A stretch of 64,000 nucleotides of DNA from Hyphodiscus hymeniophilus (GCA_016508695.1 VNKQ01000012.1:434001-498000); one strand, 5' to 3'; numbered from the stretch's first letter, positions 11,929 to 24,411 are shown. Program-made: numbers and translations. The notes: generated by a model from the letters alone, not told the origin.

Positions 11929-13944
11929 ATGGAGATCGCTACAATATCCGCTGCCGCACTGGCAGCAGGCGCCTACCTAAATGCCAAATTGGGCATCTCG
12001 ACGGACTTGAATGGCCTTGCGATATCAAGAGAGTTCGGTGGGAGAGTTGGGAAAAGAATTCAGAGTCTTGGTGATACTGTTACAATTTATCGTCTTTTCG
12101 AGCTCGTTAATGAGCAGAACGAGGCGTTGTGGTTTGAGGGGAGAACTTGGACATATGGAGAATTAAAGAATGGTAAATGCTAGACTTCCTAGGTGTAACT
12201 TGCATTGAAGTTTGCTAATGATATTGATTAAGAGGTCATTAACTTCGCGGCCTTTTTGAGTATCAATGGAGTCTCAAAAGGAGACTTCATCGCTGTGTTC
12301 ATGACCAACTCTCCTGAAATGGTCATCACCATCCTCGCTTTGTCCAAGTTGAGTGCTATATCTGCACTGATCAACACGAATCTTAGAGGTATTTCTTTTC
12401 AAGTCTTCGTAAGTAATAAAATTGACTAAACTATCAGATGATACCCTAAAGCACTGTCTGAACGTCTCAACCGCGAAGACCATACTCACAACCCCGGACC
12501 TGGCTCCATTTGTCAAAGAGCCTCTCTATCACTTCTCTCTAAGCCTCTTCTCGTTCCCACATATCCCAACACCGACAGACTCCTCAATAACTCTCCTCAC
12601 CACTCTCCCCACTCCTTCAACTATACCAACTACCGCAAAAGCCACTCTAAGAGACCTAGCATGTCTAGTCTATACCTCGGGAACAACAGGCAAGCCCAAA
12701 GCCTGCGCCATTCGAAACAACCACATGATAATTGTTAGCGTTCCCCAATCACAAGACGTCCGGGACCCCAAAAGATATTTCCCCCTTCGGATGTACTCAC
12801 CGCTTCCCCTTTTCCACGGGACAGCCCTTTTCGCTGGCCTCTGGTACTCTATCGGCTCATCCTCAACTTTCTGCTTAGCCCGCAAATTCTCCTCCTCCCG
12901 CTTCTGGCAAGACGTGCCTGAATCTCGTGCAACACGGATCATGTATGTAGGGGAGCTCTGTCGTTACGTCCTCTCAGCGCCACCCTCGCCGTACGATAGA
13001 AATCATCAGTGTATTGTAGCGACCGGGAATGGCTTGCGTGGTGAGATTTGGGAGAAATTCCGCGAACGATTCAATGTACGGGAGATTCGGGAATTTTACC
13101 GGAGTACGGAGGGTGTCGCAAAGTTTGATAATTTCGGTAGGGGGTTATGGGGTGCGGGGAAATTGGGGTTTGCGGGTCCACTGAGGAGGTGAATGGAGAG
13201 TGATACATTCATTGTGAAAATCGATCCGCTGACAGAGGAGATATACCGCGATCCGAGAACCGGATTTTGCGTCAAGGCAGCACTGGGGGAACCTGGCGAG
13301 GCCATTGGAAGGATTAAAGATCGGGAGCTATTGACCGAATATCTTGGGAATTTATCGGCGACGGAAGATAAGCTGCTGACTGATGTTTTCGTGAAAGGTG
13401 ATATTTATCATCGAATGGGAGACTTACTGTGCCACCAGACGGATGGCTGGGTCTCATTCCATGATCGACTTGGTGATACTTTCCGTTGGAAGGGCGAGAA
13501 TGTGAGCGCGGGTGAAGTAAGAGATCATATTGCCAGATTGCCGGGTGTACAAGATGTGACAGTGTACGGTGTGAAGCTGGCTAGTTATGATGGACAGGCT
13601 GGAGCTACTTCCATCACGCTTGATACCGCTGCCAGTGAGGAGTTCATGAGGACTTTGTTTGAGGGATTGAGGAAGACGGGGCTTCCACTTTATGCTGTAC
13701 CAAGGCTTGTGCGGATCACAAAGGAGTGAGTGTCTCTGAACTTGTTGAAGAGGATAACTAACCTGTATACAGAATCGAATCGAATGCAACCTTTAAGAAG
13801 GCGAAAGGAGATATGGTGAAGAAGACTTGGAACGAAAATGCGAAGGGGAATACGGATAAGCTGTACTGGCTCAATGGAAGTAAATATGAGAGACTAGATA
13901 GGCCAGCTTGGGCTTCTATTGAAGAAGGGAGAGCGAAGCTTTGA
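11929..13944 (+). pseudogene. FATP/VLACS acyl-CoA synthetase (Fat1 type) with an in-frame TGA
   Basis: Family role: ATP-dependent activation, and sometimes uptake, of long or very long fatty acids at peroxisome, ER or plasma membrane. ATG at 11929, with a hydrophobic N-terminus (ISAAALAAGAYLNAKLG). Introns at 12173-12232, 12389-12437 and 13726-13772 leave 620 codons including the stop, frame intact. The AMP-binding P-loop YTSGTTGKPKA is near 12675, and YSPLPLFHGTAL follows. FYRSTEGV and the VLACS motif (DRLGDTFRWKGENVS, near 13465) come later, and conserved LPLYAVPRLVR precedes the last exon. A TGA at 13190-13192 (GPLRR-stop-MESDTF) ends translation at codon 385, before the VLACS motif and the C-terminal lid. 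No intron can remove it. It may be a recent pseudogene, a consensus error, or rarely read through. Confidence 0.85.
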
Positions 13945-14321
13945 TCACCAGGCACGAATAATAGAATATGAGCTAAATGAAAACCTCCTGGCGAATAGGA
14001 GGTATAGAGTACCGTTCAGAATAGCTCCTTTCTTTCCTTGTGCCAACCTCCCAGCGTGGCTATTCACGAAGAGCGATGTCGTAGAGCCAAAAGACTGGGG
14101 ATCTGAAGGTCCTCACCCTAAGTCCGAAATTGAGCAGCCACAGTGCACCGATCAAGCACGACAACCACATCACGAGGAAGGACTGGTGCAAAACCGTCTT
14201 CGGCCTTTAAAACACAGAGGGAAGACAACAGTTGCATACGCCCTATGAGAGCAAGCAGACATGAGGATCCACCGGCTCCAAAATCTAGTCTACCGTAGGC
14301 CGACCTCCTTGCCTTCCGGAA
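13945..14321. other. Convergent intergenic region
   Basis: Lies between the ends of the plus-strand acyl-CoA synthetase and the minus-strand CTP synthase. An open frame runs through it without recognisable content. Expected to hold both 3' ends. Confidence 0.5.
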
Positions 14322-16385
14322 CTAAATTCGAACGCCATTGAGTCCATTGGTCAAACTGCCCAGCAGATCACCATTTGACATCTGACCGATCTCACTAGAG
14401 ACCTTCTCGAGACACCCCGAAGCTGCAGCAACGAATCCCAAATACGGCTTGCTCGGTTGCAATACCCTCGACAGATATTCCGGATGGAACTGCACACCCA
14501 CATACCACGGGTGATCTTTCAATTCCAGAATCTCCATACGCACACCCTTGTCATCTTTTCCAATGAAATCTAACCCACCCTTCGCAAGTTTATCTATATA
14601 TTCGGGGTTGACCTCATATCGATGTCTATGTCTCTCGTGAATCTCCGTCTTCTCGCCATATAACTTCCGCAGACGTGACCATTCACTTCCGGGCTGGAAA
14701 AGAGTAGGTCGGATACCAAGACGCATAGTTCCACCCATAGTTGTGGGATCAATCTCGGGCATAAAGATCACGACAGGGTCAGCGCATTGCTCTTGGAGCT
14801 CAATCGAGCTCGCCTGAGGCATACCGCAGACGTGACGAGCAAATTCAATGACGGCAATTTGCATACCCAAGCAAATGCCGAGATATGGGGTCTTATTCTC
14901 ACGAGCCCATTTCGCGGCTTGAATCATGCCTTCTGTTCCTCTATGGCCGAAACCTCCCGGAACGAGAATCCCATCGCCTGTGCAAACCTCATGCCAGGCT
15001 TTATGAAACTCGGCCGGATTGTCGAGCTGAGCTTGAGCCTCGAGGTTCGAAGCGTCGACCCAAATGAGGTTTAGCTTCTTGCCGCAACGCATGGCACTGT
15101 GTTCGAGAGACTTGATAACACTAAGATATGAGTCGTGTAAATTGGTATATTTCCCCACCAATACGATGTTGACGGACTCGAATAAGCGATCTTGTTGTGT
15201 AGTGAGTCTCTTCCACTCTGCCCATGTCCTTTGTCCACGGTCTATAAGGTCCTTCGATTTCGGAACGCTTTCAAGATTAAGGATGTTGCTCATTGTTGTT
15301 ACCAGCCCCTGTGTCTCGAGAAGCAAAGGAACGTGATAGGTAGAAGAAACGTTGTGAACGGCAACGACTTGATGCGGTTCAACTTGGCAGAACATGGCGA
15401 CCTTCTCGATTGTGCTCTTCTCGAGTGGGACGTCGCATCTGCAAGCAATCTTAATCGAGTCAGTAGAGAATCTGCGGCTTGGCGAGGATGTTTACCAAGT
15501 CGGGAACAAGGCCAGACCTTCCAACATCCCTAATGGCCTGCTGCGTAGGTTTCGTCTTCTGTTCTCCTTGAATGACTGGAATCAGCGAGACGTGAATCTG
15601 CAGAAAGTTTTCCTTCCCAACTCGTCTCTTCAGCTGTCTCATAGCTTCAATAAACGGCGCACTTTCGATATCACCAACTGTACCTCCCAATTCAATTATG
15701 CAGATATCAGGCTGTTCATTTGTGTCGTCGACTGGTATCCGCGCAACTCTCTCGATCCAATCCTGAAGGGCGTCTGTAAGATGTGGCACAACTTGGACGG
15801 TCTTTCCGAGGTAGTCGCCCCGTCGCTCACGCTCAATTACGTGCTGATAAATCTTGCCCGTTGTGATATTGCTCTCGCGTGTGAGGGTGATGTTGAGGTA
15901 GCGTTCGTAGTTTCCGAGATCGAGGTCAACTTCTCCCCCGTCGTCGAGAACGAAAACCTCGCCGTGCCTGGCGGACCATAGTTAGCTTTGTTTCAAGTAT
16001 ATCCAGGATGCAAGCAACGAGAAAGTCTTACTCAGTGGGAGCCATGGTTCCAGCATCGACGTTCATGTACGGATCGATCTTGATTGAAGAGACGTGCATA
16101 GCCAGTCAGCCAACATATTCCAGTGACGCGTGAAGGCTCGAGAAACGGGGACTTATCTTGAGCCCAATTGTCTTGAGCAATAACCCGGTGGACGAAGCTG
16201 TGTAGTGCCGCGCATCAGTCTATTTTCTCGAGTCCTGACCCCGCTATCTCGCAGGAAATTGCCATGAGGGGCATACCCAGCGTGCCCTTTCCGATGCCAG
16301 AGATAACACCTAAGAACACAATCAATACGTGCTCAATTTTGGTCAAAATAGAGTCCCTACCTCCAGATACAAGAACATACTTCAT
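14322..16385 (-). CDS. ura7: CTP synthase (UTP:ammonia/glutamine ligase)
   Basis: Cytosolic enzyme making CTP from UTP, ATP and glutamine, the last step of pyrimidine nucleotide synthesis. ATG at 16385 opens MKYVLVSGG. Short introns separate GVISGIGKGTLG and ASSTGLLLKTIGLK, together the ATP-binding P-loop region of the synthetase domain. Next come DPYMNVDAGTM, GEVFVLDDGGEVDLDLGNYER and ELGGTVGDIES (UTP/Mg binding). An intron near 15449-15495 joins GLVPDL to IACRCDVPLEK. The class I glutamine amidotransferase domain follows with PGGFGHRG, the nucleophile in GICLGMQ, and HPEY carrying the His-Glu pair. Length, about 580 residues, matches eukaryotic CTP synthases. All catalytic motifs are intact. 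The velvet factor lies upstream on the same strand, 430 bp away; no functional link is implied. Confidence 0.96.
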
Positions 16386-16815
16386 CTTGGCGACGTTTCA
16401 CAGTTTATGCTGCCGGATCTGCCTTTGGGCAGGGGGAAGGAGAGAAAGATGAAAATCTGGAGCGCGAAACATTTTCTGTCGCGTACCGAGTGACTAACCC
16501 TTTTTAGTACACCGCGTTCTCACCCCGCCAAAGACTCGAATATATTACTTATATACGTGACTCGTTTTGATTTGAATTTCATTGCCCTGAATACACACTC
16601 GTCGGGATGATTCTGTACATATCCTATGAATCCCCAGCCAGGATTGTGGCAGGATCCAATATCCATACATATAATGTGTCGTCGCTTTCAGCGCACAGCT
16701 TGGGATGCCAAACTCCTATTTCCCCCAAAACACCTTGCTCTCTTATCATGTTTCCTTACTCGTCCAAAATGTCAGAAAAATGTATCATCAAGAACAGAAC
16801 GTATGCCATCCAAAG
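16386..16815. other. Promoter of CTP synthase / 3' end of velvet gene
   Basis: Between two tandem minus-strand genes. No gene-like frame beyond short open stretches. Expected to contain the CTP synthase promoter and the 3' untranslated region of the velvet gene. Confidence 0.5.
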
Positions 16816-18217
16816 TTATCTGTGCTTTATTCGTTTCGCCGCCGGCGGTTGTGTGGGGTCGTTTAGATCATCGTCCTCTTCTTCCTCTTCATCGTCTTCA
16901 TCTCTCGTGTTGTTGCTCTTCGAGTTGCCCTTTTTGACAGATATTAAGCAGCCTTGATGTTTGAGTCGTTTCGTCAGCTCCGTACTGGCGCGCATGCCAC
17001 AGAAGTCTTTGGCATTAAATACATCAAAAGGCTCACTCTTGACGACGGCACATATGGGTGCTGAGTTTCCCGGTCCCATACACCCAAGATCTATTGAAAC
17101 AAGCTTGAATTTGAGCGAGTACGTTCCAGGGGTCCGTACCGATAAGTCCGGGAATGTGAAAAAGCACCCGTCAACATTGAATTCGTCTTTGCCATAGAAG
17201 GGCGACGAAACAAGTGTACCCATTAATCGCCTTTGCTGTCTCTTGTCTGTAGTTCCAGGCATGTGCGAAGCATCAGTATCTGTGACCGGATCCCAGAGGG
17301 TGCAATGGACGACGAACGATGACCGTTGAAGTCTCAATTTGTGCTCTTCTGCAGTGACCGCTGGATCTTCCGTAGCAAGTTGAAGGATAGGCGGAGGGTC
17401 GATAACCCGACGATCTCTTTCACCGAAACCGCAAGCGCGAGCAGCCTTAGGTTGTTGCCGAACTGTCATGTCATATCTGGTTGTGTGATGTTCAGATACA
17501 CTATAAACCGCATCAGCCTCCAGCGGGGTTAAGGTCTGGAATCATGACTCACCTTAAACTACTTCTCAGAAGATTTGAAATTGCAACTGCTGAAGGCGGG
17601 GCACTGAGACGAGAAGCTTCACGTTGCCTAGAGGGCTCAAGAAACCTGTCGTTACTCTCCCTCTGTGCGAAAGGCAAAAGATCTTGTGAGCGGGACCCAC
17701 TGGAAGGGTCTTGCTCGATGGAGCGGGCTTGCCCTGCTGCTGATGATTTATTAATTTCAACATAATCTTTCTCCAGCTCGTCTCGCCTTTGACCGATCTT
17801 CTTGGACTGCCGCCGCTGAGCAAGAGGGGGGATGGGCACTCGCTCAGGTCGAGCTAACGGCTTGATCGCGGGCTTGATTGGAACCAAGACCGGCTCCGCC
17901 CGATGATATGGAACGTGAGCATGCTCTTGCGGGGCATGATATATGTGCTGAACAGGAGCAGATGGGTTCATCTCACTGAGGTAGAGTGGATGTTTCGTCT
18001 CAATATATTGAGGCTGAAACGAGGGAGGTTGAGGTTGATAAGTCTGCTGTTGTGGCGTAGGACCTATAATCTCTGGGCCTGACAGTAGGGACGACACTGA
18101 TGGTAATTGAGGCATTGGGCTAGACATCCTGCGACCGTCGTCTTGTGGCGGATAGCGATATGCTGGTTGGTGGCTTCCTGGTCTAGTAGGCCGCTTGAAG
18201 GAATCTTCCAAAGACAT
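16816..18217 (-). CDS. velC: Velvet-domain transcriptional regulator, VelC-like
   Basis: Velvet factors bind DNA through an NF-kB-like fold, often as hetero-dimers, and link development to secondary metabolism. ATG at 18217. One intron (17477-17552) gives 441 residues, frame intact. Residues 1-220 are a Pro/Gln/Ser-rich disordered region with a basic stretch (RRQSKKIGQRRDELEK). The velvet domain opens across the intron with RYDMTVRQQPKAARACGFGE, continues RRVIDPPPILQL, then FVVHCTLWDP, RLMGTLVSSPFYGKDEFNVD and FTFPDLSVRTPGTYSLKF, and closes with DVFNAKDFCGMRASTELTK. The tail is a run of Asp/Glu followed by PAAKRIKHR, a likely nuclear signal. A long N-terminal extension before an uninterrupted velvet domain fits VelC better than VosA (domain at the N-terminus) or VelB (domain split). 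Velvet membership is certain; the VelC assignment is probable. Confidence 0.85.
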
Positions 18218-21200
18218 CTTTATATTGGCAGGTTGGGCGAGATTTGTGACGGGTCAACCAGGCGAAGATTGCTCCAGACGCACTGGCACTTTATACAAAC
18301 AGTGCTAGGTGGCGTCTCTGTGACCATTCAGGTGGTACATGAGACCACCAAACTGGGCGGGTAAGGGCTGTCCAGGCACGCTGCAGGTATGAGGGACAGA
18401 CTCTGTATTGTATCAAGTCCCAATTCGGCTTGATGCGACGATAACACCAACGAAGCTTCCAGCCTCAAACAAATTAAGGCCTCCTCTGTGGAACTTGCAC
18501 CAGCGGTGAGAAAGTGATTAGGGATTGCGTTGAAACTTCATACACTCGGGCCTGGTAGAAGAAGGGTGTGTTCTGGTTTTGATGTGAATGCAGGAAGCCG
18601 GTGCTAGGGATTGCTCCTACTAGCGATGCGCAGCTGCAGGGGAAGATTGGTGCATACAGGCAAAAAAAAGCCAATCCAGAATGCGAAAGGCTCAAATACA
18701 TGGAGGTTTCTCGGGGTGGGCGAAGGATCGAGAGAGAAGGAATGCGAATGTAGACGAATCGGCTCTCAAGCATGCATGATAACTTTATTGATCGACGATG
18801 AGATAAACCCGGGGGGTGTCGATGTGTTACACACGTACGGAAGTCTGGGAGTGAATATCATGTCATTTCGAGGCAGGTTGGAAGCGCATTGGACGGTTCG
18901 ACCCAGACGCTCGGTTGCAGGTGTTGGGTGGATATCGCACGTGTAATGCGGCGTGCCGATAAGTTACAGATTGGTCAATGTACGAGTTGATCGACGATGT
19001 CTGTTGGTGATTCCTGGTTGGAGAAATTGTTGACCATTCGAGGATTGCAGTGATTGTACGGATGTTATGAGGAGATGTGAAGGGACGGGGAGATGGAGTG
19101 GAAAGGAAGGGACGGGCCAACCCAAGCGCGAAAAGCGGGTGCAACTGGTGGCTAGCTGGGATGTGCTTAGAAGAGCTTGAAACTAAACTGCAATGGCGGC
19201 TAGGCTAGGACTCTTCGAGTTCTTTGCTTCGTGGGTTATAAATGGCTCAGGCCCAGCGACCCGGGAAGAGGAAGGTGTGCACTGTGCTGTCTTTTTAGCC
19301 TGTCTTGCACGGTTCTAAGAGAGCCCTCACTGGCGGAGTTGCTTTGTATCCTGGGGAGCTGGTTGGGCATTCACGAACACCTGGCACCGATGATTGGGGT
19401 GATTCCTTGCGTCTCCGGATCTCGTCCCCGCCCGAGACACCGCTAGATATTGGGAACCATCAGATACGGCCTCTGGATGAATGCCATCTACTTCTGCTCG
19501 ATGATCTCTATATTGAAAGACTTTCTCACCCTAATCAGGCCATGTATGATTGTCTCTCTGCCCACGAATTACCGAATTAGCAGAAAGGAGGAACTGATAC
19601 ATTAGGCTAGTACTCCCCGAAGAGTTTTGTTTTCAACCCGACCGGTGGATGGGCGTGCATGCGCGCAGGAAACGCATCGTTACTGTACGAGTAACGCTTC
19701 TACGAAGGTTCTCTTTGTACGTTGCACCTGAACAAAATCCGAAACAAGAGCTTCGCAGTGCAGCGGTGGTGGCTTGACGACGGCCTCACTTGGTCAATTG
19801 TGCTCTTGGTGCGAAAATCTAGCCTGCTTCCCCGCGAAGTTCCTGGGCTGTTCGAATCACTCAACCTCTGATGATGTATCATAATCTTTCCAGTGTAGCA
19901 GCTGCATTGTATCTGCCGTGGTCTAAGGAAACCCAAGGTGGCAATCGAATGCTGCCAAGGACAATCTTTCCGTTGTATGCGAGCATCAACACCAGCACAT
20001 TCAGCAAGATATACAACTGCGTCACGCTGCCTGGCTGGCAGCTGGCTGTCAATCAACAACTATTGAAGCAAGTTCATGGAAAGGTCACGAAGTTACCCCA
20101 CTGCCACGTTTCCAACGTCTTTACCTATTGCTAATCAGGTCTGGCTGAATATCGGGTCCTGATAAACTGGTTTCGAGATGACAGGTCAGTTGTGACAATG
20201 TTTAGAGGCGCTTCTCCCCCAAGTCACAATGACCAATTGAACGGCAATATTCCATCCTGGTATCCTACGCCGCTATCAACAACATTTGCTTGGGCGGGCA
20301 CAATGCAACGACAGAACCGTCATTGCCAGATAACGACCTGAAAGGCAGCCCTTCGCTGCCAGTTTCTCCTGCACACCGGATTCTGGGTATTTTGCTTTCA
20401 TTGGAGACCGAAGTCCTGGAGTCTCAAATACTCCAGGGGGCGGGTTTGTAGCACCTCGGTTCCACCCGCAGCGGGAAATGATTCGCCACACTACATGCCG
20501 AAGACTGCTTTCAAAAGGCAGGGTCCAGCCGCGAAGGAACCATTTCTGTCCAGAATCAGGCCATTACTGCATCTTGTGGCTTTCGAAGAAGCTTGTGCAC
20601 AAGATCGAGATCGCACTCCATCATGGCCTGAAGTTCTACAATGTAGCGAAAATTTATACCGCACAACGCAGGGATGTCAGCCACTTCCGCCCTCGTTTGG
20701 CTCCGGTACAATATCCAAGTGGTTGCAGAATCGGGTGTCACGCAGGTTTGAGCAGCGAGATTATCAGTAGCCGTGTTGCATACGGAGTACACGGAACATT
20801 ACAACCGCTCCTTGCCTCATTCTCATCGCGATCAAGAAATATTGTAGTTGCGTTCGAAGCACAGAGTAAAGCGTTGGTTTTTCCTATTCTTCTGTTTCTA
20901 GATCGGCAAGTTTTGCATATGTCTTCAAATCACAAATAACGCAAGTGTGATATTACTGACATATCTCAAAGAAAGACAACCTTCGAATGCTGTTTGTCCA
21001 CACCCCATGATCTATCTACCTTTGAAGCCTATTTGCAATGTTTGCCAAGATATATTCCTTACTTTGACCTCAACTAGATCCACTAGAAAGGAGAAGAGAA
21101 TACGAATACTACAGTGGGCCCTGTTAATCAGGGTTGACCTCATTGTAAAGAGTCTGCTGCCTTTGCTTCGCTTTCATTCTAAGTGTACCATGCAGTACTT

Positions 21201-21359
21201 GGCTGCACCATTCTGAATAAAATACCAGTCGAATTTCCGGGCGCGCAGCATCCAATGAACACTGCAATCGCAGCCACAATACAAACTACCGGCACCGTGC
21301 CCTGACAACAGGAGCGAAAGAAGAATTCCACCGCGGACAAATCAGGTTACTTCACAATT
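18218..21359. other. Gene-poor region upstream of the velvet gene, part 1
   Basis: No coding gene supported over 3 kb. Composition is close to that of the flanking genes, with no AT-rich decay. Overlapping short frames (for example 20478-20939 and 19700-20059) have no motifs. It may hold a long velvet-gene promoter or non-coding transcripts, but nothing specific is visible. Confidence 0.4.
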
Positions 21360-22160
21360 GTTGGATCTTGCCACATGGGTAGAAAGAACCATTGCAGTCA
21401 CATTGTGCTACACGTATGTGTTCACATTCGCAACGCTCGTGGTCTCGTGGGTCGTCTGTACGGTTTCTGTTCCGTATCGGCAAGTCTACTGACCCGAGTC
21501 ATACGATTTTCATGAAAGCGGGCCACCACCCGCCCGATCCTACTAGTCTTCCTACGTATGGTGAAGCCGTCCCGAGTACTTCTGCGAGTGACCACCACAG
21601 CTTCTTTGGCTGGATGACCATCACGCTCGTCAATTATTTCCCAGTTTTCTATCGTTATTTGAGGGGGATGACGCCAAAATGGCAAGCGCCTCGAAGATCC
21701 CTACCTTGGGCCCGACGCTATGTTACCTGGGAATGTTTTCCAGTGGTATAACTGGTCGTCATCACGGGCATTATGATTTGCTGCTTGTCGTTGTGCAACG
21801 TCACCTGCATGCAAGGGGATTTGTGTGAGACTTATCAGGCTCTACCATTTGACATTCATTGCTGCTTGAAAGTCAGCGGCGTGGGGACTAAAATGTATGG
21901 GGAGGCAGAGGCTAGAGTTATTTGTGAAGGTATCGTTTCGTATTACGAGTATGGAAGTTCGCAAGGCATGTCGATTAGATTCTATCACATTCCCATTAGA
22001 CATTACACTGAAAATCGAAGTATGCGGTATGCGGGAACCTCGGACCGTGGCCTGCTCGCGATAAAGAGCCGATTGAGGTCGTATTCGCAAAGCAGATTCT
22101 CTAAGGGCACCACATCTCTTCTTTTCTGGTTCTCTCGTTCTGTACAACGACCCTGGTGAG
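21360..22160 (+). other. Possible remnant of an unidentified membrane-protein gene
   Basis: A frame at 21361-21490 encodes a hydrophobic stretch (TIAVTLCYTYVFTFATLVV, a plausible membrane helix). In another frame, ATG 21512 opens MKAGHHPPDPTSLPTYGEA and continues to a stop at 21749-21751, then on in the same frame to about 22157 with a second hydrophobic segment. A Pro-rich linker between hydrophobic segments is typical of small fungal membrane proteins. I could not build one intact spliced gene. It is either decayed, intron-rich, or chance. No family recognised. Confidence 0.2.
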
Positions 22161-23649
22161 ACGGTAAACAAATCATATGGAACTTTCGCCCCACAAGATT
22201 TGTTTGTGTTTGCTTTGAGCTTTGAGTAGTACACCTGATGCAAAACCATCTTACCTGAAACCCAGAGACCCTTAGGTATTGAATGCCACCGGTGATCCTC
22301 CGATTCTGTGATTGGGTTTAATCCAATTATATCTGATTTTTGAGAGCTCTAGTAAAACAAGCACGAAGAAACAAAGTGATCTGGATGCACCGAGAGCAAC
22401 AGTAGCAGACTCATAGTCCTTCTGCTGTTAGTCGTCCCCTAAGTATAGGAAAGCAAACCAGATGATTCACACTCGCCTGACTTCTGTTCTGGTCACATAT
22501 CCCCATGCAACAAATTGTAATTCATCGCAACTTGTGTTTCTCGCCTTGTCCACAGGTCATCGCAGCCTGCTCATGATACCCTAGAGACCGCCGCACCATA
22601 CAAGTGATGGAAGGTTAGAGGCATTGAAAGAGCCTTTCGGAAATACAAGCAGGGTGCAGATGGTTTTTTTATTGTATATCCGTTTTTGCTGGGCTGAGTG
22701 GGTGTCTGAAATCTTGCTCATTGGAGTGATTTCTGCCGTCTTAGAATCTGCAAATTTGCGTTGAGCTTCTCATCTGACGTCCCGTTCGAGCGCAATATTG
22801 GACAGAGTGGATGGATGGCCAGTGGAGTAGTCTCATCACTTCTAAAGTCTTTCGGTGTGTCTCCATCAACGAAACCTATATTTCATGGTGCCAAATATCG
22901 TCTTGCTTCTATCGCGGTGCTATCATTTTCCATGTACGGTCGTTGTCGCTCGAGATCCAATCTCGCCCCGGAAGACGTTGTGAGAAGTCAAGTACGGATC
23001 TCATCAATTTCAAACGTCTCATTACTGAGAAGAATATGACTGATCATTGACCAATACGTGGAACCGACGATCGTTTTCAACTTTTCCATCGCTCTTAGCA
23101 TGCGGTCGTGAAAGTTGGATGAGTATAGAGGAACACAAACACTACTACCCACCACGAAATTATAAGCTAAGAAACGTCAGAGTTAGCAGTGTATCGGGGT
23201 GCTCCTCTTGCCGAGCCACTCCCTCGAGTGCGGAGGTTCTAGAAAACTTTCGTTTTCCGTATTACTTTAGGCTGTACTCCTTATTTGAGTATCCTTTGAG
23301 CTGCGGCCAGGCCCGCATTCCTCCTAGAGCGAAAGCTCACCTACTTCGGACTTCTATTTTGCGAAACAATGTGGTAAAGGTACAATCTCAATTGAGATTT
23401 CTTCTATTTCGAAGGTTATTTCTCATAGCCAGACAGATTTTGTTTTAATTCAATGTGTAGCGTGGTATATATTCTTCAAATCGGTCCTTGAAAACGCGGG
23501 CCTGGTCGCGGCTGAGCGGATATGTGGTAACATTTTCGGGCATGCGCGAGTCTATTGAAGAAAGCAAGCTCTATCAGAACATGCGAAAAATACATGGCGA
23601 AACATCGCAAACTCAAAACAAAATCGTCTTGTGTCAAATATCGACCACC
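22161..23649. other. Gene-poor region, part 2
   Basis: No gene supported. Frames at 22761-23039, 23047-23448 and 23488-24195 are open, but the last lies antisense to the DUF1223 gene and the others lack motifs. Confidence 0.4.
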
Positions 23650-24411
23650 TTAAAGTTTCTGAGCGGCGACAATAGGGCCACCCATTCCACCCTGCACAAC
23701 GGCGACAGTTTGCAACCCTGTTGCAATCATCTGGCTCCTATCAGGCAAAGGGACTGTCAAATTCCCACCAGTCCACTCTCCAATTTTGATCACATCCTTC
23801 ACCAAGTTTCGATGTGGGACTTTCTTGCCCTTGTTCGGTCCTTTCCCAATCTTCACCACTTGATAGTTCGGGTCATAGCTGATAAGACAGATGTCGAACG
23901 TTCCAGCTTCCATCCCGTCCGAGTCGATTCTGAGCTCAGTGTCGTTTGTGTCGACAACGATATGCCACGGCATCTGCTTCCTCGATTCCCTGGCTCCTGC
24001 CACAATCTCATTTACCTCACCGTTACCGGATCCAGTCCCATCGGCGACACCATCAACGACAACTTGCGGTGTAAAGATCGATGTGCGTCCCCATTTCCTG
24101 ACATAGTCCTTCTGTCGCTTGTCCCACTTTCCATCGCCGAATGTGTCGGTCCAACCCAAGTGGTCGAAGTAAGTGACGTCGTAGCTCAAGAGTAGAAGAT
24201 TGTGGTCCGTGGTGGACTCGAGAATTTTAGGGACTGCAGGTGGGCAGGACACACATCCCTGAGACTGGAATAACTCAACGACAGAGAGTGGTTGAATGTC
24301 GATGAAGCAAGCGCTGGTGTGCACGTGTCCAGGCTCATTTTCGATCGAGACAGAACAAGCGAGAGGAATGGCCTTCTTGCGGCGAAATATCTTGTTTATG
24401 ACGGCTGCCAT
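23650..24411 (-). CDS. DUF1223 thioredoxin-fold protein
   Basis: Member of the DUF1223 family (PF06764), thioredoxin-like proteins of unknown function found in bacteria and fungi. ATG at 24411 chosen because the open frame further upstream has no family similarity and the protein from here starts MAAVINKIFRRKKA. It has 253 residues and no intron. The family hallmark VVELFQSQGCVSCPPA, with a C-x2-C pair, sits near residue 45, followed by LLLLSYDVTYFDHLGWTDTF and TPQVVVDGVADGTGSGN. Near the C-terminus are NLTVPLPDRSQM and VAVVQGGMGGPIVAA. No signal peptide is seen, unlike many bacterial members. The redox role is inferred only from the CxxC. Downstream lies the gene-poor region; upstream is the transposon block. 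Confidence 0.88.
   Translation of the reverse strand: MAAVINKIFRRKKAIPLACSVSIENEPGHVHTSACFIDIQPLSVVELFQSQGCVSCPPAVPKILESTTDHNLLLLSYDVTYFDHLGWTDTFGDGKWDKRQKDYVRKWGRTSIFTPQVVVDGVADGTGSGNGEVNEIVAGARESRKQMPWHIVVDTNDTELRIDSDGMEAGTFDICLISYDPNYQVVKIGKGPNKGKKVPHRNLVKDVIKIGEWTGGNLTVPLPDRSQMIATGLQTVAVVQGGMGGPIVAAQKL

Noticed and set aside
13189..13204. GTGAAT after GAG considered as an intron donor that would remove the TGA
   Set aside because: The following residues (TFIVKIDPLTEEIYRDP...) are conserved in the family and immediately continue the frame, and no acceptor exists within a usable distance that keeps them.
15394..15981. 195-codon plus-strand frame
   Set aside because: Antisense to CTP synthase, whose minus-strand motifs are unmistakable here.
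20478..20939. 153-codon plus-strand frame upstream of the velvet gene
   Set aside because: Overlaps frames of similar size on other frames and strand; no domain, so no basis to call a gene.
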